Shown piece after piece: positions 6,966-12,514 of a stretch of DNA of 12,514 nucleotides. The notes beneath the pieces were generated by a model. That model had not been told where the DNA came from. It was given only the letters and a program-made list of their open reading frames with translations, and searched no databases. A program made the position numbers and the translations under genes. The DNA comes from JBBIOI01 sp037443425 (GTDB taxonomy: Bacteria > Desulfobacterota > BSN033 > UBA1163), in assembly GCA_037443425.1 (NCBI GenBank), contig JBBIOI010000100.1, positions 1-12,514 of the forward strand, given 5' to 3'. Positions within the stretch are counted from its first letter, which is position 1; every line of letters begins with the position of its first letter.

Positions 6966-7424
6966 ATGAAAAAGTATGATACATTTTCAGGCTTTTTTCT
7001 TCTTCTCCTATCCATTGCTATATGTATTGGCTCTTATAGATTAAATATTGGGAGTCCAACCTCACCTGGATCTGGATTCTTCCCATTCGCTACGGGATTG
7101 GCTCTTGGTGTATTTTCAATCTTAATCCTTTTAGAAGCGAGGAGGTCAAAAAAGGAAGATGAAAGATTCTGGGCACAGGGTGCTAATAAAAAGGGAATAT
7201 TTTTAACTTTTTCATTAATCTTTCTATATGCCATTCTTCTTGAACGGTTGGGTTTTATTGTAACATCTTTAATTTTTTTTATTTTAATAAGCAGGTTTGT
7301 CTTTTACCTTAAATGGAAAACATCTATTTTCTTTTCGCTTTTTGCAAGTTTTGGAACATATTTCGTATTCACTATACTGCTTCATGCTCCATTGCCACAA
7401 GGTTTATTTGAGAGGATATTTTAA
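6966..7424 (+). CDS. TctB family small membrane subunit of the tripartite tricarboxylate transporter
   Basis: A 152-aa membrane protein with four hydrophobic segments (about residues 8-25, 37-55, 75-105 and 115-135), the usual size and topology of TctB. The family start is visible: KKYDTFSGFFLLLLSIAI, then the P-G-S-G-F-F-P sequence near residues 35-41 that is typical of TctB. It forms the transporter's membrane part with TctA. No clear Shine-Dalgarno precedes the ATG, but no internal start gives a better family match. Its stop overlaps the TctA start (TAATG), indicating translational coupling and a fixed subunit ratio. Confidence 0.9.
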   Translation: MKKYDTFSGFFLLLLSIAICIGSYRLNIGSPTSPGSGFFPFATGLALGVFSILILLEARRSKKEDERFWAQGANKKGIFLTFSLIFLYAILLERLGFIVTSLIFFILISRFVFYLKWKTSIFFSLFASFGTYFVFTILLHAPLPQGLFERIF

Positions 7425-8923
7425 TGGACTTCTGGTCAAACCTCACAATGGGATTCTCTGTAATAGCGGAACCTATGAATCTCCTTTTCTGCTTTATTGG
7501 GGTACTTCTTGGCACATTAATAGGTGTTCTTCCAGGGCTTGGACCAGGGCCAACTATCTCTTTGCTTTTACCACTCACCTACCATCTTAATCCCATAAGT
7601 AGCATCATTATGATTGCAGGAATCTATTATGGAGCAAAATACGGTGGTTCAACAACATCAATTTTGCTTAATATACCTGGAGAGGTAGACTCTGTTGTAA
7701 CCTGCCTGGACGGATATCAAATGGCGCGCCAGGGAAGGGCAGGCCCAGCACTGGGGATTTCAGCCTTTGGTTCATTTATTGCAGGAACTTTTGCAACTTT
7801 AGCTCTAATGCTTATTGCTCCCCCACTTGCAAGATTTGCGCTTAGATTTGGACCACCGGAGATATTCTCATTGATGGTCCTTGCACTTGTCCTTATTACA
7901 TATATCTCATCAGGCTCTCAAGTCAAGGGACTTGCAATGGGCTGTCTGGGTCTATTTCTTGGTTCGATAGGCTTGGATATATTCAATAATGTTGAGAGAT
8001 TTGTATTCGGATATAACTTTCTTTACGAAGGACTTGGCATTGTTCCTGTGGTTGTTGGACTTTTTGGTGTAGGTGAGGTCATAAGTAATATAGAAGTACA
8101 AATAAGAACATCTGTATATCAAAAACACGTCTCAAATTTGCTCCCTTCTCTTAAGGACTGGAAAGATTCTATATGGCCTATCATTAGAGGAACCCTTATA
8201 GGGTTTTTTGTTGGATTGATCCCAGGAGGTGGAGGTATTGCCTCGACCTTCGCTTCATATACCATTGAAAAGAAGATTTCTAAACATCCTGAAAGATTCG
8301 GCAAAGGAGCAATTGAAGGCGTAGCTGGCCCCGAGGCAGCAAATAACGCCTGCTCGGGAGCAAACTTCATTCCTCTCATGACGCTTGGAATTCCAACAAA
8401 TGGTATCATGGCTATCATATTTGCCTCACTATTAATTAATGGACTTCAACCAGGACCTATGCTTATAAAAAACCAGCCAAATCTATTCTGGAGTGTAATT
8501 GCAAGTATGTATGTAGGTAACGGAATGCTGCTCATCCTTAATCTACCTTTAATAGGTATATGGGTCAGATTCCTTACAATCCCATATTCTGTACTTGCTC
8601 CTTTGATTCTGTTTTTCTGTCTCCTTGGGGCCTATACAATGAAAAATGCAGTAGCAGACCTAATTATCATGCTCGTATTCGGTATCTTAGGTTTTATGAT
8701 GAGAAAGTTTCGCTATGAAGCTGCTCCACTTATCATGGGTTTTGTTATAAGCGAACTGTTTGAAGGGGCATTTATTCAGTCTCTTCTAATGTCACAGGGC
8801 AGTTTTAACATATTCTTTACAAGGCCCATATCTTGCATCTTAATAATCATTGCTTTAATCCTTTTTACCCTTCCATTCTTTGGAAAGAAACCAACCGTCT
8901 TAGGCTCAAGTGATGAAGATTGA
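7424..8923 (+). CDS. TctA family large membrane subunit of the tripartite tricarboxylate transporter
   Basis: The 499-aa permease subunit, normal for the family, with about 11-12 hydrophobic segments. Signatures: PGLGPGPT at 37-44, YYGAKYGGSTTSILLNIPGE near 66-85, the repeat of the first motif GLIPGGGGI near 264-272, and GPEAANNA near 302-309, followed by a TLGIPTNG loop. The two PG-rich motifs are the inverted structural repeat that forms the substrate and ion pathway. It overlaps tctB by 1 bp and is followed after 42 bp by the dehydratase. Import is probably driven by an ion gradient with substrate delivered by the protein at 4043-5023. Confidence 0.95.
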   Translation: MDFWSNLTMGFSVIAEPMNLLFCFIGVLLGTLIGVLPGLGPGPTISLLLPLTYHLNPISSIIMIAGIYYGAKYGGSTTSILLNIPGEVDSVVTCLDGYQMARQGRAGPALGISAFGSFIAGTFATLALMLIAPPLARFALRFGPPEIFSLMVLALVLITYISSGSQVKGLAMGCLGLFLGSIGLDIFNNVERFVFGYNFLYEGLGIVPVVVGLFGVGEVISNIEVQIRTSVYQKHVSNLLPSLKDWKDSIWPIIRGTLIGFFVGLIPGGGGIASTFASYTIEKKISKHPERFGKGAIEGVAGPEAANNACSGANFIPLMTLGIPTNGIMAIIFASLLINGLQPGPMLIKNQPNLFWSVIASMYVGNGMLLILNLPLIGIWVRFLTIPYSVLAPLILFFCLLGAYTMKNAVADLIIMLVFGILGFMMRKFRYEAAPLIMGFVISELFEGAFIQSLLMSQGSFNIFFTRPISCILIIIALILFTLPFFGKKPTVLGSSDED

Positions 8924-8965
8924 GAAGGCATGTGTTAAAAATTAAGAAAAAAAAGGAGAAGAACT

Positions 8966-10624
8966 ATGCGGTCAGACCAGATGAAGAAGGGTATTGAAAG
9001 AGCGCCTCACAGATCCTTATTTAAAGCACTGGGCTTAACTGATAAAGAAATCAATCAGCCCATTATTGGAATTGCAAACTCTGCAAACGAAGTAATCCCT
9101 GGCCATCTTCATCTCCACCAAATCTCAAATGCCGTTAAAGCAGGCGTCAGGATGGCTGGAGGAACACCCTTAGAATTTTTTACAATTGGGATATGTGATG
9201 GCATCATAATGGGCCATGAAGGAATGAAATATAGCCTGCCTTCAAGAGAATTAATTGCAGATTCAATCGAATCCATGGCAATGGCATATCCATTTGACGG
9301 TCTTATCTTAATACCTAACTGCGATAAAATTGTCCCTGGTATGTTGATGGCTGCACTCAGAATAGATATACCAACCATTCTGATTAGTGGTGGACCTATG
9401 CTTTCAGGTGAATTCAGGGGTAAAGATATTGATTTAATAACAGTTTTTGAAAGCATTGGAAGGGTAAAAAAGGGTGAAATGACACTTAAAGAACTAAAAG
9501 AGATTGAAGACTGTGCATGCCCTGGCGTTGGCTCTTGTGCAGGCATGTTTACAGCCAACTCAATGAATTGCCTTGCAGAAGTCCTTGGCCTTGCACTCCC
9601 TTATAATGGAACTATTCCTGCAGTTTCTGCTGAGAGGATTCGTTTAGCAAAACAAGCAGGTATCCAAATTATGGAACTTATAAAAACCGATATTAGACCA
9701 TCAAAAATTATGACACCAAAGGCATTTGAAAATGCAATAACAGTTGATATGGCATTTGGTGGCTCAACAAATACATCTCTTCATCTTCCTGCTATTGCGA
9801 GAGAAGGTGGGATTGAACTCTCTCCTAAGGTCTTTAACAAAATAAGTGAGCGAACTCCACACCTTTGTAACATGTCACCAGGAGGACCATATCACCTTCA
9901 AGATCTTCACCGTGCTGGTGGTATCCCTGCACTAATGGCAGAGTTAAAACGAAAGAATCTTATTCATCTGAATCTATTAACTGTAACTGGAAAAACTGTT
10001 AGGGAAAATTTAAAAGAAAAGAAGGTGCTCGATCCTGAAGTGATAAGGCCTGTTGAAAAACCTTATCATGAGGTTGGAGGGCTCGTATTTCTTTTTGGAA
10101 ATCTTGCACCTAATGGAGCAGTAGTAAAACGTTCGGCAGTTGATGAAGGCATGTTAAAACATAGAGGGCCTGCAAGGGTTTTTAACTCCGAAGAGGAGGC
10201 CTTAAAAGTTATTTTAAACCGAAAGATTAATAAAGGTGATGTGATTGTGATTCGCTATGAAGGTCCAAAAGGTGGACCAGGCATGAGGGAGATGCTTGCC
10301 CCAACATCTGCAATTGTTGGAGTAGGTATGGATAAAGATGTAGCTCTTTTAACCGATGGCCGCTTCTCTGGAGGCAGTCGTGGTGCAGCAATTGGCCACA
10401 TCTCGCCTGAAGCTGCTGAGGGTGGTCCTATTGCTGTTCTAAAGGATGGTGACATCATAGAAATCGATATTCCAAATAAAAGACTCAATGTACTTATATC
10501 CGATGAGGAGCTAAAAAAGAGACTATCTACATGGAAGAAGAAGGAGAATAAGATTAAAGGTTATTTAAAAAGATATGAAAAACTTGTAAAATCAGCATCA
10601 ACAGGTGCAACTTTTGAAATATAA
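8966..10624 (+). CDS. ilvD: IlvD/Edd family dihydroxy-acid dehydratase
   Basis: Iron-sulfur dehydratase that in the classical case converts 2,3-dihydroxy-isovalerate and 2,3-dihydroxy-3-methylvalerate to the 2-oxo acids of valine and isoleucine synthesis. At 552 aa it is full length. Visible: NCDK with cluster Cys C119 and K121 (the Mg-binding, carbamylated Lys of the family), CACPGVGSCAGMFTAN with C191, and GRFSGGS with the catalytic Ser S468. It is of the PGH subtype: the usual PCN motif is replaced by PGHLHL (G46), and a Cys appears instead at C77 in GICDG. This subtype is known from methanogens and other anaerobes. Ribosome site AAAGGAG precedes the ATG. It is the last gene of the transporter/redox operon, with no other ilv gene nearby, so it may act on an imported hydroxy acid; the biosynthetic role is equally possible. 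Confidence 0.9.
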   Translation: MRSDQMKKGIERAPHRSLFKALGLTDKEINQPIIGIANSANEVIPGHLHLHQISNAVKAGVRMAGGTPLEFFTIGICDGIIMGHEGMKYSLPSRELIADSIESMAMAYPFDGLILIPNCDKIVPGMLMAALRIDIPTILISGGPMLSGEFRGKDIDLITVFESIGRVKKGEMTLKELKEIEDCACPGVGSCAGMFTANSMNCLAEVLGLALPYNGTIPAVSAERIRLAKQAGIQIMELIKTDIRPSKIMTPKAFENAITVDMAFGGSTNTSLHLPAIAREGGIELSPKVFNKISERTPHLCNMSPGGPYHLQDLHRAGGIPALMAELKRKNLIHLNLLTVTGKTVRENLKEKKVLDPEVIRPVEKPYHEVGGLVFLFGNLAPNGAVVKRSAVDEGMLKHRGPARVFNSEEEALKVILNRKINKGDVIVIRYEGPKGGPGMREMLAPTSAIVGVGMDKDVALLTDGRFSGGSRGAAIGHISPEAAEGGPIAVLKDGDIIEIDIPNKRLNVLISDEELKKRLSTWKKKENKIKGYLKRYEKLVKSASTGATFEI

Positions 10625-10650
10625 AAGATTGCTTTTCAAACATCTCGAGA

Positions 10651-10915
10651 AGAGACCCCTGTAAAAGTCCTTGAAAGACTGTTCTTTTATCAGTCGTTGC
10701 GAGCCCAAAATGGCGTGGCAATCTCATCCTTTAGAAAAGGGATTGCTTCTGTCGTTGCACACCCTCACAACGACAAACTCGTAGATTCTTCGCTTTGCTC
10801 GGAATGACAACTTGGAAGAGATTGCTTCTGCTTCGCCCCGCAATGACAATCTGGGGTCACTCACTTAAGATAGGAATTAAAGCTGTCATTCTTGCGAAAT
10901 CATTCCTGTGAAAGG
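10651..10915 (+). repeat. Mosaic dispersed repeat, right copy
   Basis: Starts with a 30-bp word (10652-10681) that matches 3462-3491 in direct orientation at 26 of 30. It then runs through blocks that match 3657-3855 as reverse complement: 10692-10726 with 3801-3838, and 10840-10892 with 3691-3743 (47 of 53). The middle (10740-10840) has several ATTGCTTC / CAATGAC words typical of this repeat class and is longer than in the left copy, so internal units have been gained or lost. It fills the gap after ilvD; no clear intrinsic terminator for the operon is seen, and this repeat may serve as one. Confidence 0.75.
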
Positions 10916-10916
10916 G

Positions 10917-10945
10917 TTGACAAAAAAATTTTTTTATATTAATAA
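10917..10945 (+). promoter_or_regulatory. Promoter of the glutamate-synthase-like gene
   Basis: A perfect -35 TTGACA at 10917-10922, a 17-bp A/T spacer, and a weak -10 TAATAA at 10940-10945. The start would fall near 10952, directly in front of the first hairpin of the leader, leaving an untranslated leader of about 135 nt. Confidence 0.55.
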
Positions 10946-10952
10946 ATAACTT

Positions 10953-11060
10953 TGAAATACAAAGGCGTATTTTATTAAGACAAAGGTGTCAAGATAAAAT
11001 ACCCCATTTAAAAAGGGGAGAAACGACAAAGGCGTCAGATGATTCTGATGCCTTTTTTAT
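10953..11060 (+). promoter_or_regulatory. Structured leader with three A1/G4 hexaloop hairpins (ANTAR-type antitermination target)
   Basis: Hairpin 1: 10953-10960 pairs with 10967-10974 (8 bp, one G-U) around the loop AAAGGC at 10961-10966. Hairpin 2: GAC/GTC around AAAGGT at 10982-10987. Beyond a 2x2 AA/AA internal loop this stem extends to 10968-11001, which excludes hairpin 1. Hairpin 3: GAC/GTC (11025-11027, 11034-11036) around AAAGGC at 11028-11033. CCCC...GGGG at about 11002-11018 can pair between hairpins 2 and 3. All three loops are six nucleotides with A first and G fourth, the rule for RNA sites of ANTAR-domain antiterminators. Hairpin 3 uses bases needed for the 5' arm of the terminator at 11028-11058. 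The structures are read directly; the ANTAR assignment is inference. Confidence 0.6.
11028..11058 (+). terminator. Intrinsic terminator in the 5' leader (attenuator)
   Basis: A 12-bp stem, AAAGGCGTCAGA at 11028-11039 against TCTGATGCCTTT at 11044-11055, with a TGAT loop and one G-T pair. Six T (11053-11058) and then ATTTTT follow. It lies only about 30 bp before the start codon and downstream of the gene's promoter. It therefore cannot be terminating an upstream gene alone and must be overcome for the downstream gene to be expressed. Confidence 0.85.
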
Positions 11061-11087
11061 TTTTAAATTTAAAAAGGAGGAGTTAAA

Positions 11088-12514
11088 ATGACATTTACAA
11101 AACCTAATCGAAGCCCAGCAACCCTAACTAAAAACCGTGTTGAGCCTGCCCCTATATCAGGCCTGTGTGTAACATGTCTGGATGGCTGCCCTGGCCCATG
11201 TGAAGTTGGTCGCTCTGCCCTGAGAGGAAGAGAGATTATCTATCCCCAACCTTTCTCTAAGGTGACTGCAGGAGCGGAAAAGGATTACCCAATCGATTAT
11301 TCTCATTTCAATATCAATGGAACCTGTGTTGGTGCTGTTGGTGTGCCTGCAGATCCTGATCATGCAACATTTCCTGCTGTCGATGTTTCAACAGAGGTTG
11401 GAGCAGAGAAAAAGATAAAGATGAAGGTTCCATATTTTACAGGAGCCTTAGGCTCTACAGATATTGCTCGAATTCATTGGGAATCAATGGCCATAGCAGC
11501 AGCCATTGCAGGGACCTTGGTGGTTGTTGGAGAAAATGTTTGTGGTATGGATCCAAATTCAGAGTTTAAAAATGGTAGAGTTATCAGATCTCCTGAGATG
11601 GAAAGAAGGGTAAAGACATTTCAACAATGGTATGATGGACATGGTGGAATTGTAGTACAGTACAATGTCGAAGATGGCCGACTCGGTGTCCCTGAATACG
11701 TTGTTGAGAAATTGGGTGTTGAGATTATTGAACCAAAATGGGGACAGGGTGCAAAGGATATTGGCGGAGAGGTAAAACTTCCATCTCTCGAAAGGGCTCT
11801 CCAATTAAAGAGCCGTGGCTATATTGTTATTCCAGACCCTGAAGACCCGGTTGTTCAAGCTTCTTTTAAACAGGGCGACTTCAAAGAATTTGAACGCCAT
11901 TCTCGACTGGGTATGGTGGATGAAGAAGGATTCCATAAAGAGGTTGAGCGATTAAAACGTATTGGTGCAAAACATATATCACTCAAAACAGGAGCTTACA
12001 GACCTGCAGACCTTGCAAGGGCTGTCAAGTATGCATCGGATGCAAAGATTGACCTTTTAACAGTTGACGGTGCAGGTGGTGGAACAGGTATGAGCCCATG
12101 GAGGATGATGAACGAATGGGGAATCCCAACTGTTTATCTTGAATGTCTCCTTTATAAATTCCTTAAAAGGCTCGATGAAAAAGGTGCCTTTATCCCTTCA
12201 TGTGCTATGGCAGGAGGATTGGCGCTTGAGGATCATATCTTTAAGGCAATTGCCCTTGCCTCTCCTTATATCAAAGCTGTCTGCCTTGGACGTGCCTCAA
12301 TGACCGCTGCAATGGTAGGAAACACGGTTGGAGAGATGATTAAGAAAGGGAAGGTCCCGGCAGATATTGCTAAATATGGAACTGATATTGAGCATGTATT
12401 TGTTCTTGCATCTAAATTGAAGGATAAATATGGAAAAGACTTTGAAAGAATCCCTGCAGGAACAATAGGAATGCTAACATATTTTGATCGGCTTAATGCA
12501 GGGCTTCAACAACT
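11088..12514 (+). CDS. Glutamate-synthase-like FMN-binding protein with N-terminal Cys cluster (3' end outside window)
   Basis: Reads open from ATG 11088 (GGAGG at 11076-11080, 7 nt upstream) to the window edge: 475 codons. Perhaps several tens of residues are missing. Residues ~100-470 are the FMN-binding synthase domain of GltB. GTLVVVGE is near 155, PKWGQGAKDIGGEVKLP near 228-244 and SLKTGAYRPADLARAVKYA near 295-313. The key loop TVDGAGGGTGMSPWRM is at ~325-340. The amidotransferase domain of full GltB is absent, as in archaeal-type split glutamate synthases, where it is a separate protein. The N-terminus has C27-x2-C30-x3-C34-x3-C38, able to hold a [4Fe-4S] cluster. The likely role is reductive transfer of ammonia to 2-oxoglutarate with a partner supplying ammonia and electrons. 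The leader suggests nitrogen-responsive attenuation. Substrate is inferred from family only. Confidence 0.88.
   Translation, partial: MTFTKPNRSPATLTKNRVEPAPISGLCVTCLDGCPGPCEVGRSALRGREIIYPQPFSKVTAGAEKDYPIDYSHFNINGTCVGAVGVPADPDHATFPAVDVSTEVGAEKKIKMKVPYFTGALGSTDIARIHWESMAIAAAIAGTLVVVGENVCGMDPNSEFKNGRVIRSPEMERRVKTFQQWYDGHGGIVVQYNVEDGRLGVPEYVVEKLGVEIIEPKWGQGAKDIGGEVKLPSLERALQLKSRGYIVIPDPEDPVVQASFKQGDFKEFERHSRLGMVDEEGFHKEVERLKRIGAKHISLKTGAYRPADLARAVKYASDAKIDLLTVDGAGGGTGMSPWRMMNEWGIPTVYLECLLYKFLKRLDEKGAFIPSCAMAGGLALEDHIFKAIALASPYIKAVCLGRASMTAAMVGNTVGEMIKKGKVPADIAKYGTDIEHVFVLASKLKDKYGKDFERIPAGTIGMLTYFDRLNAGLQQ

Noticed and set aside
8119..8418. 99-aa - strand ORF opposite tctA
   Set aside because: Shadow of the conserved tctA second motif region, with no independent signals.
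9109..9558. 149-aa - strand ORF opposite ilvD
   Set aside because: It is antisense to the conserved catalytic region of ilvD; such open frames are expected there from codon bias.
10651..10915. Repeated ATTGCTTC/CAATGAC words as a possible CRISPR array
   Set aside because: Units are irregular in spacing, degenerate and in mixed orientation, with no constant repeat-spacer period and no cas genes.

Overview
The window is an AT-rich bacterial segment. It is almost entirely + strand coding, with one tRNA on the - strand. The gene set suggests an anaerobe of the Desulfobacterota type or a relative: two periplasmic-binding-protein-dependent secondary transporters of different classes, a soluble flavoprotein with a dicluster ferredoxin, a PGH-type dihydroxy-acid dehydratase, a GltB-like FMN protein with an added Cys cluster, and many REP-like intergenic repeats. 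That placement is an inference from gene content; no phylogenetic marker is present.

Layout. (1) 1-3300: a repeat-bearing intergenic stretch, then a TAXI-type solute-binding protein (251-1249), a strong hairpin terminator, and a TRAP permease with fused small and large subunits (1366-3273). (2) 3274-3450: a shared bidirectional hairpin and a - strand tRNA-Leu(UAA) with its own promoter. (3) 3462-3960: about 500 bp without a convincing gene, built from dispersed and palindromic repeats. (4) 3983-10624: a consensus promoter whose -10 box lies inside a perfect palindrome, followed by one tight operon. Its genes encode a TTT (Bug/TctC-type) binding protein, an FAD-dependent fumarate reductase/AprA-like oxidoreductase, a 2x[4Fe-4S] ferredoxin, TctB, TctA and an IlvD-type dehydratase. 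(5) 10625-11087: a second copy of the mosaic repeat, inverted relative to the first, then a promoter and a structured leader. (6) 11088-end: the first 475 codons of a glutamate-synthase-like protein, cut by the window edge.

How the genes may work together. The central operon looks like one physiological unit: capture and import of an organic acid (binding protein plus TctAB), dehydration of a hydroxy acid (IlvD type), and a flavoprotein/ferredoxin redox step in the cytoplasm. The substrate cannot be read from sequence. The same mosaic repeat flanks this operon on both sides in opposite orientation.

The most interesting element is the leader of the glutamate-synthase-like gene. It contains three short hairpins with hexaloops AAAGGC, AAAGGT and AAAGGC, each with A at position 1 and G at position 4. 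The third is mutually exclusive with a strong intrinsic terminator just upstream of the start codon. This matches the architecture of ANTAR-protein antitermination targets and would fit nitrogen-responsive control of glutamate synthesis.
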